From Sphingobium sp. CR2-8 (GTDB lineage Bacteria; Pseudomonadota; Alphaproteobacteria; Sphingomonadales; Sphingomonadaceae), in contig NZ_JAYKZY010000002.1 of NCBI RefSeq assembly GCF_035818615.1, positions 746,501 to 810,500 of the forward strand: a stretch of 64,000 nt of DNA. Direction: 5' to 3'. This document shows positions 17,016 to 27,098 of the stretch, piece after piece. The notes beneath the pieces are model-generated. The model ran no database searches. It had not been told where the DNA came from and worked only from the letters and a program-made list of their open reading frames with translations. Numbering within the stretch: the stretch's first letter is position 1; each line of letters starts with the position of its first letter. The translations under genes were made by a program, and so were the position numbers.

Positions 17016-17975
17016 ATGAATATGCTGTTGCCGGCCGTCGCTGCGGGAATGATGATGATGGGGATACAGGCGGAAAACGCTGCCCCGCAACCGGCTTTGG
17101 CCGCACAGGCCGCGCCCGGCGTGCAGGATGCGCCGCCGCCCGCCACCGCGCCCGTCGCGCAGCCGCCCGCGCAGCCCGATGACGTGCAGGATATCGTCGT
17201 CACCGGCGAAAAGGGCGCGCCCAAGGGCGATCCGCTGGAGCAACTGAACGCCCAGAGCTTCCAGACGGTGCAGTCGGTGGACAAGGCCGTGGTCGAACCG
17301 GTGGCGAAGGCCTATAACAAGGGCCTGCCGCGTCCGGTGCGCAAGGGGCTGCGCAACTTCTTCTCCAACCTGGGCGATCCCGTCGTCGCGGCGGCCTATC
17401 TGCTCCAGTTCAAGCCGGGCAAGGCTGCGGAAACGGTCGGGCGCTTCGGCGTCAATTCGACGCTGGGCTTTGTCGGCCTGTTCGACGTCGCCAAACGCCC
17501 GCCGTTCAATCTGCCGCATCGCAACAATGGCCTGGCCAATACGCTGGGTTTCTATGGCGTCGGGCCGGGGCCGTTCATGTATCTGCCGATCATCGGCCCG
17601 ACCACGCTGCGCGACCTTGTCGGCGATACGGTGGACAAGATGGTCGTGCCCTTCGCCGTGGGCACGCCGTTCAACAAGCCGACCTATGTCATCCCCTCCT
17701 CGATCCTGAACCAGCTGGGCGAACGCGCGGCCTTCGACGAGACGATCCGGGCGATCCGCAAGGAAGACGATCCCTATACCGTCTATCGCACCCTCTATAT
17801 GAAGCAGCGTCAGGCGGAGATCGACGCGCTGCACGGCCGTGCGCCTGCCGAGCCGGTCATCCCCATCTATGGCGAGGACATGCCCACGCCCGGCAAGAAG
17901 GGCGCGCCCAAGATCGTCCTGCCCGATCCTTATGGGGATGATGACGCACCGGTGGCGGATGTACCGCCAACCTAA
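17016..17975 (+). CDS. mlaA: MlaA/VacJ family outer-membrane lipid-asymmetry protein
   Basis: Removes mislocalised phospholipids from the outer leaflet as part of the Mla pathway. The 319-residue product has a signal region, an Ala/Pro/Gln-rich linker to about residue 60, then the VacJ core: NFFSNLGDPVVAAAYLLQ, NSTLGFVGLFDVA, LGFYGVGPGPFMYLPIIGP and VGDTVDKM. The N-terminus lacks an obvious lipobox Cys, so it may not be lipidated. The C-terminus is charged and probably disordered. The other mla genes are not in this window. Confidence 0.92.
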   Translation: MNMLLPAVAAGMMMMGIQAENAAPQPALAAQAAPGVQDAPPPATAPVAQPPAQPDDVQDIVVTGEKGAPKGDPLEQLNAQSFQTVQSVDKAVVEPVAKAYNKGLPRPVRKGLRNFFSNLGDPVVAAAYLLQFKPGKAAETVGRFGVNSTLGFVGLFDVAKRPPFNLPHRNNGLANTLGFYGVGPGPFMYLPIIGPTTLRDLVGDTVDKMVVPFAVGTPFNKPTYVIPSSILNQLGERAAFDETIRAIRKEDDPYTVYRTLYMKQRQAEIDALHGRAPAEPVIPIYGEDMPTPGKKGAPKIVLPDPYGDDDAPVADVPPT

Positions 17976-18008
17976 TGCCGGAATGCGATGGTGCTGACCC
18001 ATAAGCCA

Positions 18009-18074
18009 GTTCCCCGGCGCAGGCCGGGATCCAGCTCAGAGCGTGGGACTGGACCCCGGCCTGCGCCGGGGAAC
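18009..18074. repeat. Large inverted repeat, REP-like
   Basis: Two 26-base arms (18009-18034 and 18049-18074) that match at 25 positions, with a 14-base loop. The arms read ttccccggcgcaggccggga outward. A shorter relative sits at 61564-61593. Such ttccccggc-type palindromes are common intergenic repeats in Sphingomonadales. Confidence 0.8.
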
Positions 18075-18110
18075 AGCATGGCATGTTAGTCCTCTCCCAC
18101 ATGAAGAGGG

Positions 18111-18134
18111 CTTCGACAGGCTCAGCCCGAACGG
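18111..18134. repeat. cttcgacaggctcagcccga dispersed repeat
   Basis: The 24-base sequence beginning cttcgacaggctcagcccga is a short dispersed intergenic element I recognise as frequent in sphingomonad genomes. Only one copy is seen here. Confidence 0.6.
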
Positions 18135-18160
18135 GGTCGGGTATTGGGCTTATTGAAAAA

Positions 18161-18193
18161 TAGCGGCGGCGTCCTGACTGGACGCCGCCGCTA
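18161..18193 (-). terminator. Rho-independent terminator of gdhB
   Basis: Perfect 14-bp stem tagcggcggcgtcc with a 5-base loop, followed on the minus strand by TTTTT. It lies 16 bases past the glutamate dehydrogenase stop. The sequence on the other side (ctattctacgtctttt) could let it work in both directions. Confidence 0.85.
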
Positions 18194-18208
18194 TTCTACG
18201 TCTTTTGA

Positions 18209-21200
18209 TCAGCGGCCCAGCAGGCCGCGCGCCTGTCCTGCGATTTCGGCGAGCATCGCGACATTAGGCGTCGCGGCGGCCTTGGCGCGCTGGACCAGGG
18301 TCCGGAACTGGCGGACGCGCGCGCCCTTGGCCTGCAACCAGTCCTCGACATGGGTGGCGATGTCCTTGTCGCCATCCTTGCCCCTGGTGCTGCCAGCGCC
18401 CAGCGCCAGGAAGTCGAGCCGCACCTGCTGCATGTCGCGCGCGACGCCCGATATCAGCAGCCGCTCCCACGGATCGGTCGGCTCCATGCGCGACGCGGCA
18501 GACTGGACCCAGTCGATGCCGACCGCTTCGCCCAAATGGGTGAAGGCGCGGGTCAGCGCGATTTCGTCCACGCCCATGCGCGCGGCGAGCGCGGCAATGC
18601 CGACCGCGCCGTCCAGCTTGAACAGACCGGCCGTGCGGACCGCCAGAGCTTCGGGCGCGCCCAGGCCCAGCAGTCGCTCCGTGACTGCGCCGGTGCGCCG
18701 CTGCGCTTCGCTGGTGAGCAGATCGTCGACCTCGGCCGCCAGCGTGCCGACGCCCTGGGCCAGGCGTTCATGCCCTTCGCTTGGCAGGGTTCCGGCGGGC
18801 AGGGCGCGCAGGATATCGGCGATCTGCGCCCGCATGCCGCCCGCAATGCTGCTGAACAGCGCCAGGCGCGCGCCTTCGGACATGTCGGCCGCGTCGATAT
18901 CGGCCCATAGCGTGCCGATATCGTAAAGCCGCTCCGCGATCAGGAAGGCGCTGGCGAGGTCGGCGAGCGAACAGCCTTCCTCCTCCGCCAGTTCGAACGG
19001 GTGGATGAGGCCCAGGCGATTGACGATGCGGTTGGCGACCTTGGTCGCGATGATCTCCTTGCGCAGCGCATGGGCAGCGATGGCGTCTGCTTCCTTTTCC
19101 TGCATAGCCGGGGGAAGGCGGCCATGAGTTCGCCGGTCATGCCATCGTCGCTGGCCAGGTCGCCATGTTCGATCGCATCCTGCAACGCCAGCTTCGCGGT
19201 CGACAGCAGCACGGCCAGTTCGGGCCGGGTCAGTCCCTGACCGTCCTGTCCACGCCGCAGCAACTGGTCGTTGGCGGCCAGTCCTTCCACCTGCCGGTCG
19301 AGCCGCCCGGTTTCCTCGAAGGTTTCGATCAGCCGGACATAGGAGGCAAGGTCGGCCGCGCCGCCCGCTTCGGCGATGGACAGGCCCAGCGCCTGAAGGC
19401 GGTTATCCTCCAGCACGATGTCGCCCACCGCGTCGGTCATGCTTTCCAGCAACGCGTTGCGCGCGTCGAAGGGCAGGCGGCCTTCGATCATCTCCTTGTT
19501 CAGCGCGATCTTGATATTGACCTCATTATCCGAACAATCGACGCCCGCGCTATTGTCGATGAAGTCGGTGTTGATGCGGCCGCCGCGCAGCGAGAAGGCG
19601 ATGCGCCCGGCCTGGGTCGTGCCCAGATTGGCGCCTTCGCCGATCACCTTGACGCGCAACTGTTCGGCATTGATGCGCAGGCGGTCGTTGGCGGGGTCGC
19701 CGACATCGCCATGGCTCTGCGCCGCCGCCTTCACATAGGTGCCGATGCCGCCGAACCACAGCAGGTCGGCAGGCGCCTTCAGGATCGCGGAAATCAGCGC
19801 GGCCGGTTCCATCTCCGTGTCGGTGACGTCGAGAACCGCCTGCATTTCCGGCGTCAGCGCGATGCGCTTGAGGCTGCGCGAAAAGATGCCGCCGCCCTTG
19901 GAAATCAGCGACTTGTCATAATCCTCCCAGCTGGAGCGGGGCAGGGCGAACATCCGGTTGCGCTCTTCCCAGCTGCTGGCCGGATCGGGCGCGGGGTCGA
20001 AGAAGATGTGGCGATGGTCGAAGGCGGCGACCAGCTTGATCGCCTTGCTCAGCAGCATGCCGTTGCCGAACACGTCGCCCGACATGTCGCCGCAGCCCAC
20101 GACGCTGACCGGCTCGCTCTGCACATCCACGCCCATTTCGGCGAAGTGGCGTTGGACCGAAATCCATGCGCCGCGCGCGGTGATGCCCATCGCCTTATGA
20201 TCGTAGCCGTTGGAGCCGCCGCTGGCGAAGGCGTCGCCCAGCCAGAAGCCGCGCTCCAGCGCGATCGCGTTGGCGACATCGCTGAACGTCGCGGTGCCTT
20301 TGTCCGCCGCAACGACGAAATAGGGATCGTCGCCGTCATGGATGACCACGTCCTGCGGATGCTCCACCATGTTCTTCACGATGTTGTCGGTGATCGACAG
20401 CAGCGCGCGGATGAAGATGCGATAGCTTTCGGTGCCTTCCGCCAGCCAGGCGTCGCGATCGACCTGGGGATTGGGCAGCTGCTTGGGATAGAAGCCGCCC
20501 TTCGCGCCGGTGGGCACGATGACGGCGTTCTTGACCCGCTGCGCCTTCATCAGGCCCAGGATTTCGGTGCGGAAATCGTCCCGCCGGTCGGACCAGCGCA
20601 ACCCGCCGCGCGCGACCGGACCCGCGCGCAGATGGATGCCCTCGACGCGCGGGCAATAGACCCAGATTTCGCGCCAGGGGAGCGGTGCGGGCAGGCCGGG
20701 CACCTGCGCGCTGTCCAGCTTGAACGCCAGCGCTTCGGCCGAGGCCGGGGCGAAGAAGTTGGTGCGCAGCGTCGCGGTGATGACGGCGCGCAGCAGGCGC
20801 AGGATGCGATCCTCGTCGATCGCTACGACCTGCTCCAGCCCGGCGTCGATGTCCGCCTGCGCCTGCGCGATCCGGTCGGCCGCGCCATCCTGCGCGGCGG
20901 GATCGTGCAGCGCTGCGAACAGCGTGATGAGGTTGGTGGCCACGCCCTGCGCCTTGCGCAGCGTGTCGGCGAAGGTCGCCATGCCATAGGCGACGCCCGC
21001 CTGGCGCAGATAGCGATACAGGGCGCGCAGCAGCACGACCGAGCGCGGCGCCAGACCGGCGGTCACGATCAGTTCGTTCAGCCGGTCATTTTCCGCCACG
21101 CCCTCCAGCACCTGCGCGATGGCTTCCGTCACGACTTCGGCGCGGTCCACCACGTTCTGCGCATCGTCGCCTGCGGGCAGTTCCAGCACGAAGCGCTGGA

Positions 21201-22911
21201 CATGGCCCAGCGTGCCGCCCTCGCTCGCGCTGCCGCTGATGGCGGTGGTCATTTCCTCGATCACGCGGAAACCGAAATTCTCGAAGGCGGGGACGACTTC
21301 GGACAGGGCGACGGTCACATGGCTGTAAAGCTTCAGCCGCAGCCGCTCCGCGCTGTCTTCGGGGTTGCGGTAGATACGGATCGACTTGTCGCCTTCGCCC
21401 GACAGGGCGTGGATCATGCGAATGTCGATCGCCGCTTCTTCCGGTCCCGCGCCATTGCGATAGGCGAGGGGGAAGCCGCCACCATAGCGCTGGGCCATGG
21501 CCGCAGCGCGTCCAGGCTCCTCCGTCAACGCCAGGGCTTCCTCGACGGCGGGAATCCAGCCGCGCACCATCTGCTTGAGCATCCGGTCCAGCACGGCATC
21601 GTCCGGCACGACGCCGCCATCGCGCAGGTCGAGCGTGATGCGCAACAGCGCCAGGCCGCCTTCTTCCAGCGCGATCGACCAGCTGAGCACCGCACCATGG
21701 CTCTTGAGCGAGAGCATGTCCTGAATGCTCACGCGCCGCGCCGTCGACAGTTCGTCGCGTGGCAGCCAGACGAAGGCGTAGAGATGGCGGGCGAGCGCGC
21801 TGGTGGCGAGCGCCAGTTTCGGACGCGGCCGGTCGGTCAGCGACATGAAGGTCAGCGCCAGCCGCTCCAGCGTCTCGCGGTCGAAGCCGATGGTGATGTC
21901 GTGGGGCAGGGCGGTCAGCGCATGGGCCAGCGTCTTGCCCGCATGGCCCAGCGGGTCGAATCCGAACTTGTCCATCAGGCTGGACAGCGCCGATCGCAGC
22001 AGCGGCACCTTGTCCGGGGTCGCCGAAAGGCCCGAACTGGTCCACATGCCCGCATGGATCGACAGCGCCTTGACCTCCCGACCCTCCCGGACGGGGATGA
22101 TGACGAGGTCGAGCAGCACCAGGCGATGCACGCGCGACATGCGGCTGGACTTGATGATGAGCGGGGTGCGCTTGCCCTCCTCGAACCAGGCGAAGGCGGC
22201 CTCCAGCGACGTCGGCGCGATCAGCGGCTTGTCGTGCCGGGTGCAGATGCCCAGCGGCGCGCTGCTGCTGCCGTCGCGATGCAGGATCTCATGCCCGGTC
22301 TGGGTGAAATGGCGGCCCAGAAACCAGCGCAGCAACGCCGCGCCTTCCTCGTCCGGCACGGCGTCCGCGTCGGCCGCCATGGCCGCCTGCATCTTGGGCC
22401 AGTCCACCACCGCGGCGCGCACGTCGGCCAGTGTTTCCTGCAGGGATTTTTCGAGCGCCCGGCGCGCCTTCGCGTCCGCCCGGTCGGTCTCGATATAGAT
22501 CATGGATTCCCGGCGCGCGCCGGGCGTGTCGTCCTCCAATATGGCCGACAGAATATTGTCGCTGGTGCGCGTCACCGACACCACCGGATGGAACAGGCGG
22601 TGGATGGTGATGTCGGCCGCCGCCAGCGCATTGGCGATGGAATCGACCAGGAAGGGCATATCGTCATTGACGATCGCCAGCCGCATGAAGCGGCCATTCG
22701 CCCCTTCGCCCAGCGTTTCGACCGCGATGGACACCGCGCCCGGCTTGCGACCATTGGCGGTGCGTCCCAGGAAGGCGGCGGCGGCGGTCAGCGCGGCCTC
22801 GTCAAACCCCTCGCTCTCGCCCGGCAACGCGCCCCGGCTCAGCGCGCCTTCCAGCGCCTGGCGGATATCCTTGTCGACGTCCTTGTTCTTCGCTTCCGCC
22901 ACCGCCGTCAT
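18209..22911 (-). CDS. gdhB: NAD-specific glutamate dehydrogenase, large type (frameshifted)
   Basis: Converts glutamate to 2-oxoglutarate and ammonia. This is the large (about 1600-residue) class: a long N-terminal ACT-like regulatory part, then the catalytic core (GGLRWSDRRDDFRTEILGLM, PTGAKGGFYPK, GCGDMSGDVFGNGML, GGIGTYVKA, EGANLGTTQAGRI), then a helical C-terminus. The frame breaks at the GGGGG run 19110-19114 (plus strand): one more base joins GELMAAFP to AMQEKEADAIAAHALRKEI and gives about 1567 residues. Start MTAVAEAKN follows AGAGGTGAG. The break is likely a sequencing error, since both halves are otherwise intact. Confidence 0.92.
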
Positions 22912-23232
22912 TCGCTCACCTCTTACCGCAGGTCTGCCCGCTTGGATCATGAAGGAGGAGGCGCTGGATCGCCGCCATGCGACTCCTCGGCTTTAAGGAG
23001 CGCCTATATGCGCCCGGCTGAAGGGTGGCTCAACCCTGGTAAAGAAATAAAATTTCTATCTTTTGAAATAATATGATGAGCCAAAACAGGACCCGCGCCA
23101 AGGGGCGGGGCATGCCAATGGGGCAACTATCGGCCAGCCCGCGCCGCATGTCGAGTATCGATGCGACGCGATGGAAGCATTTTTGCCATGTGCGTCGATG
23201 GCGGCACGACAGGACGTGCCGCGCGCAGGCGA
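22912..23232. other. Intergenic region upstream of gdhB
   Basis: About 320 bases, GC-rich at both ends with an AT-rich centre (23040-23080, aaagaaataaaatttctatc), which may hold the gdhB promoter. No gene, RNA or riboswitch was recognised. Confidence 0.5.
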
Positions 23233-24540
23233 TCAGCGGGTGACGGCCGTGATGACCCGCTGATTGAGGTCGCTATCCTCCGGCAGGGCGGCGACGATCG
23301 CCAACGTGCCGTCGGCCTCGCGCCGGGCGACGACGACGGCCAGCCCGTCCGCATCGGTGGTGACGGCGACCGGATCGAGCGCCGTGGCGGCCTTGATCGT
23401 ATCGCGCGCGACCTGGCGACGATCGGGCCGGGCGGGGGCCTGCGCCCGGCGCAACGCGCGTTCGTCGCGTACCAGCGCCTTCAAGCCACCGGCATAGGCG
23501 GACAGATAGGCGGCGAGCGACCCGACGCTGAGGCCCGCGGCCATCGCATGCTCCAGCGTGGTGGCATATTCGGTGATCCGCGTCTTGTCGTAGGTCGCGC
23601 CGAAGACCAGCTTGATGACGGCGGTCATCGGGCTGCGGGCCTGCGCCTTGATCCCATAATCATGCAGCAGTTCGGCATAATCGTCGGGGCGGACCTGCGC
23701 CACTTGGGCGAAATCATAGGAGAGGCTGACGGCGCGGTAGAGCGCGGCATGGCTGCGCGCCTCGCTGATGCGGACCCGCGCCGCGCCGTCGCGGGCGATC
23801 GCCAGCCAGTCGGCCAGCGGCGCATCCTCCGTCGGGCATTCCAGACCGGCCAGATCGAGCGCGTCGTCATCTTGGTCAACATCGAAAGCCAGGCTGTTGC
23901 TCTGCCGGTCGGCGGCGGGGCCGTCCGCCCAGATGGGTGCGGCGTCGCGCGCGGCAGGAATGCCGCGCAGCGCTTGGTCGACTTCCAGTTCCAGCGCGTC
24001 GGACAGGCTGCGGCTGGCCAGTTCCTTCCAGTTGATGACGCCGAAGACGAAATCGATCGTGTCGTCATCGGAGGAGAAGGGCATCAATATGCCGCGATAC
24101 AGGATTTCCGCGCCGCGCTGGTTGACGAATTCGGCCTCGAAGCCGATCGGCGCGGCATTGGCGATGATCTGGAGATAATGGTCGGTCAGCCGCGACAGGA
24201 GCGATCGGGCGGGGACGTCGGCGATATAATCGATGCTGCCGTCGATCTGACATTCCTGCCGCAGCGCGGTGCCCAGATAGACGATGGCGGGATTGTCGAT
24301 GCCCGCGCTGAAATCCAGCAGCACGGCATGCGGGCCGAAATCTTCCAGCTGGTCGGGGACCAGATCCTCGATCGAGGGCAGCGCGCGGTCGCCCAGCAGC
24401 GAGGCCCAATAATTATAGGCGCGCACCTGCATGCGCCGTTCGTCGGAAATGACGGCGGGCGGCGCGTCCATCTGGGCGTCGCCGACATAGTCGAAATCGT
24501 CCTCGTCATTGGCGGCGTCATGCCCCCGCAGCGTGTCCAT
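23233..24540 (-). CDS. PAS_5 domain protein
   Basis: 435-residue soluble protein. The N-terminal half matches the PAS_5 family, with NYWASLLGDRALPSIEDL, FGPHAVLLDFSAGIDNPAI and YLGTALRQECQ. The middle is acidic and poorly conserved. The C-terminal part (about residues 280-435) has a helical core and ends SDLNQRVITAVTR. PAS_5 proteins are abundant in alphaproteobacteria and lack output domains; ligand and role are unknown. It stands alone next to the island insertion site. Confidence 0.8.
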   Translation of the reverse strand: MDTLRGHDAANDEDDFDYVGDAQMDAPPAVISDERRMQVRAYNYWASLLGDRALPSIEDLVPDQLEDFGPHAVLLDFSAGIDNPAIVYLGTALRQECQIDGSIDYIADVPARSLLSRLTDHYLQIIANAAPIGFEAEFVNQRGAEILYRGILMPFSSDDDTIDFVFGVINWKELASRSLSDALELEVDQALRGIPAARDAAPIWADGPAADRQSNSLAFDVDQDDDALDLAGLECPTEDAPLADWLAIARDGAARVRISEARSHAALYRAVSLSYDFAQVAQVRPDDYAELLHDYGIKAQARSPMTAVIKLVFGATYDKTRITEYATTLEHAMAAGLSVGSLAAYLSAYAGGLKALVRDERALRRAQAPARPDRRQVARDTIKAATALDPVAVTTDADGLAVVVARREADGTLAIVAALPEDSDLNQRVITAVTR

Positions 24541-24731
24541 TCGATCGTCCCACCTTTACGTCATAATCTATTTCGGGACTCGACAGTGGCACGGGATGGT
24601 AAATTTGGTGTAAACGCGGCAGGCCGGATCGGGTGGAGCGGGGCGCCGCCGCCACGGCCCGAAAAAACGGCGCAGGGAAAGAAATGCCCGCTTGTCCTTC
24701 GCCCCAACCGCTGGTATCTGCCCGCCCCGAC

Positions 24732-24807
24732 GCCGCTTTAGCTCAGTTGGTAGAGCACATCATTCGTAATGATGGGGTCACGTGTTCGAGTCACGTAAGC
24801 GGCACCA
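24732..24807 (+). tRNA. tRNA-Thr (anticodon CGT)
   Basis: Full cloverleaf of 76 bases with encoded CCA. Acceptor strands gccgctt/aagcggc pair perfectly, the D-arm reads agctcagttggtagagc, the anticodon stem catca/tgatg encloses loop ttcgtaa with anticodon CGT, and the T-loop is gttcgagtc. The 3' end is the integration site of the adjacent island. Confidence 0.97.
24794..24807 (+). other. Island attachment site, left (attL)
   Basis: cgtaagcggcacca, the last 14 bases of the tRNA-Thr gene, recurs exactly at 59931-59944. This is the usual footprint of integrase-mediated insertion into a tRNA 3' end. Confidence 0.85.
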
Positions 24808-24919
24808 GTACCCCCTCCGCAGCGTCCGTTCAGGGTTGAAAAAACGGCGGAAATCTGCTAAAAATTCACTGTTTCAGGTCGGGTGTGTTCGCCGCCGTCC
24901 ACCCCCATCCGTGTCCCGC

Positions 24920-24971
24920 TGGGGGTATTTTGTGGGGGTATGACCCCTAGGCGCGAATCTCGATACCCCCT
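24920..24971. promoter_or_regulatory. Candidate integrase arm-type sites, left
   Basis: Two direct copies of tgggggtat (24920-24928, 24933-24941) and an inverted copy ataccccct (24963-24971) just before the integrase fragment. The same octamer GGGGGTAT occurs twice near the right end, so these are good candidates for integrase arm binding. Function is inferred. Confidence 0.45.
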
Positions 24972-25004
24972 GAAGCGATTTGTAGCAGATGGAATGACAT
25001 CGCG

Positions 25005-25199
25005 ATGGCGCTTTCGGATGCGAAAATCAGGGCTTTGAAGCCTGGGCCCAAGCCGTTCAAGGTGGCGGACGAACGCGGGTTGTTCCTGCTGGTCAGCCCT
25101 GGGGGCAGTCGACTGTGGCGTGTGAAGTTCCGGATCGACGGCCTGGACGCCAAGGGCAAGTTCAAGAAGATAGAAAAGCTGCTGTCGCTGGGTGCTTAT
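25005..25199 (+). pseudogene. Tyrosine integrase, N-terminal fragment
   Basis: Only the DUF4102-type arm-binding domain survives: MALSDAKIRALKPGPKPFKV, DERGLFLLVSPGGSRLWR, KIEKLLSLGAY. Homology stops at codon 65, exactly where the oppositely oriented sugar dehydrogenase gene ends. The core-binding and catalytic domains (R-H-R-Y) are missing, so the protein is inactive. Its place next to tRNA-Thr identifies it as the island's own integrase. Confidence 0.85.
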
Positions 25200-26491
25200 C
25201 GGCGGCTTGGGGCTACCCGCCAGACTGTGTTGGAAAGGTCATCCGCGACGATCAGCGCGCCGTGGACAGGATCATAGGTGACGCCGACCGGACGGCCGCG
25301 GGCATGGTCATCCTTGATGAAGCCGGTCAGGAAATCCTGCGGCTTGCCTGACGGATGCCCATCGGCGAATGGCACCCATACGACCTTGTAGCCGGACAGA
25401 TCCTGCCGGTTCCAACTCCCATGCTCGCCCACGAATGCGCCCTCGGTGAAGCTGCCGCCAAAACCGCCTTGGGTCGTGAAACTGATACCCAGCGCAGCAA
25501 CATGCGATCCCAGCGCATAGTCCGGGCGGATCGCCCGGCGAACCATGTCGGGTTTCTGCGGACGGACGCGCGGGTCCACATTCTGCCCCCAATAGCTGTA
25601 AGGCCAGCCATAGAAGGCGCCGGGACGAACCGCCGTCATGTAATCAGGCACCAGTTGCGGGCCCAACTCGTCCCGTTCATTCACAACGGCCCACAGCCGC
25701 CGGGTCCGGGGTTCGACGGCGAGCGCCGTGGGGTTTCGAATGCCGGACGCATAAGTGCGATGCATGCCGCTTTGCCGGTCGATCTCCCAGATGACGGCGC
25801 GGTCCTGCTCTATTCCCATGCTGCGTTCGCCCACATTGCTGTTGGAACCGATGCCGACATACAGTTTCGATCCATCCGGCCCGGCAGTCAGAGCCTTCGT
25901 CCAGTGATGGTTGATGTGGGAGGGCAATTTGGTCACTTCCACGCCCGGCATGGTGATGCGGGTCACGCCGTCGCGATAGGGGAAGCGCAAAAGCGCGTCC
26001 TGTGCCGCGACATAGATTTGCCCGTCAACATGGACGAGGCCGTAAGGCGCATTAAGACCGGTGATGAAACTCGTACGCAATTCCGCGCGGCCATCATTAT
26101 CAGCGTCGCGCAGCAAAGTGATGCGGTTGCCCCCCTTGACCGGCGATTTTCCCATCGCCTTGATATAGTTGGCGATCACATCCTTGGGGCGCAATGCGGG
26201 AGCACCGCCGCCAGCCCCTTCCGCGACCAGAATGTCGCCGTTAGGCAGGACCAGGGTCTGGCGCGGAATGGCAAGGCCGGTGGCGAGCGCCGTGACGGTG
26301 AAGCCCGCCGGAGCGGTCGGTTTTTCGTCATGCCATCCGGCCGGTGTGGCGATCTTCATCGGTGGCAACAATGTCTGCCGCTGGTCGGGGAGGTCGGGGC
26401 GAGCGCCAGTCTGGTCGAGGCCCGGCTGGCTGCGGCCACATGCGGCGAGCGCAAGGAGGCCGGTGTAGAGGAGCATTGCGCGCATCGTCAT
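25196..26491 (-). CDS. PQQ-type sugar (sorbosone) dehydrogenase, lipoprotein
   Basis: 431-residue beta-propeller of the glucose/sorbosone dehydrogenase family, oxidising a sugar in the periplasm and passing electrons to a carrier. The N-terminus is a lipoprotein signal (LLYTGLLALAACGRSQ). Propeller segments include PNGDILVAEGAG, GLNAPYGLVHVDGQIYVA, YASGIRNPTALAVEP, PGAFYGWPYSYWGQNVDPR and GEHGSWNRQDLSGYKVV. Start MTMRAML overlaps the upstream gene by ATGA. Its TAA stop coincides with the break in the integrase gene, so the last residues may not be native. The oxidase operon, divergent across a short gap, could take its electrons. Confidence 0.88.
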   Translation of the reverse strand: MTMRAMLLYTGLLALAACGRSQPGLDQTGARPDLPDQRQTLLPPMKIATPAGWHDEKPTAPAGFTVTALATGLAIPRQTLVLPNGDILVAEGAGGGAPALRPKDVIANYIKAMGKSPVKGGNRITLLRDADNDGRAELRTSFITGLNAPYGLVHVDGQIYVAAQDALLRFPYRDGVTRITMPGVEVTKLPSHINHHWTKALTAGPDGSKLYVGIGSNSNVGERSMGIEQDRAVIWEIDRQSGMHRTYASGIRNPTALAVEPRTRRLWAVVNERDELGPQLVPDYMTAVRPGAFYGWPYSYWGQNVDPRVRPQKPDMVRRAIRPDYALGSHVAALGISFTTQGGFGGSFTEGAFVGEHGSWNRQDLSGYKVVWVPFADGHPSGKPQDFLTGFIKDDHARGRPVGVTYDPVHGALIVADDLSNTVWRVAPSRR

Positions 26492-26919
26492 GGCCGATCC
26501 TCCCGATAGCCTGCATATGCGACCCAACCGGCAGCAAGGGCGAAGAGGCTGCTCAAAATGGAGAGGATCAACCCGGTCGTGCCGACAGAACTCCAGCCAT
26601 CACGGCTATGCTGGAAGGCATTGATGAGGCCGCTAATCCACATGAGCGCTAAGAGCAGCAGATATATCGCCGAACGCGATCTCATAGTGGCCTTAGCGCG
26701 TACCAGGCCAATGAAAACCCAGAGCAACACGATGCCGCCGCCCAGCAAGCCGCCGGTGATCAGCCAGGCCGAAAAATTGGTCCACTGGATTTCCGCGCTA
26801 TTGAGATAGGTGATGTCGGACAGCAGCGCTGCTGGAAACAGGGCGACCGGCCATGCCAGCAGCAGGCCGTGCAAGGGTTGCAGCAAAGGCCGGACGCGCG
26901 GCGGGGCACTGGGCAACAT
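26488..26919 (-). CDS. DUF2231-like membrane protein
   Basis: 143-residue protein with four predicted membrane helices (GLLLAWPVALFPAALLSDI, ITGGLLGGGIVLLWVFIGL, AIYLLLLALMWISGLI, TGLILSILSSLFALAAGWVAY). The first helix pair with PxHP-like spacing and His in LQPLHGLL suit the DUF2231 family, often found beside PQQ-type dehydrogenases and heme proteins. It is translationally coupled to the dehydrogenase (ATGA) and may anchor it or handle its electrons (inference). Confidence 0.78.
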   Translation of the reverse strand: MLPSAPPRVRPLLQPLHGLLLAWPVALFPAALLSDITYLNSAEIQWTNFSAWLITGGLLGGGIVLLWVFIGLVRAKATMRSRSAIYLLLLALMWISGLINAFQHSRDGWSSVGTTGLILSILSSLFALAAGWVAYAGYREDRP

Positions 26920-27098
26920 GGGTCTCCTGATCGAATGGATGACTGGAAGGCAATGCCCGGCGCGCGCTTTGGTTGCCCGGCAACAGCAATTGAGACGCTT
27001 GTTACGAAACAGAAATCATTGAACCGGAAGGCGACTGGGGTGTTCGACCCGTTAGAGCAGCACATCGGATGCGGCGTAAAAGGGGTAAATCGGGCGCG

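Noticed and set aside
18009..18074. Large palindrome as an attachment site or origin
   Set aside because: It resembles dispersed sphingomonad repeats and a relative occurs at 61564; no DnaA boxes or integrase nearby.
19165..23076. A 1303-codon frame on the plus strand
   Set aside because: It is the antisense of glutamate dehydrogenase; its composition is Arg/His/Gln-rich as expected for shadow frames in high-GC DNA, and the minus strand has all family motifs.
23161..24741. Long plus-strand frame over the PAS_5 gene and tRNA
   Set aside because: Antisense shadow, rich in Asp/Gly/Arg, no recognisable domain, and it runs into a tRNA.
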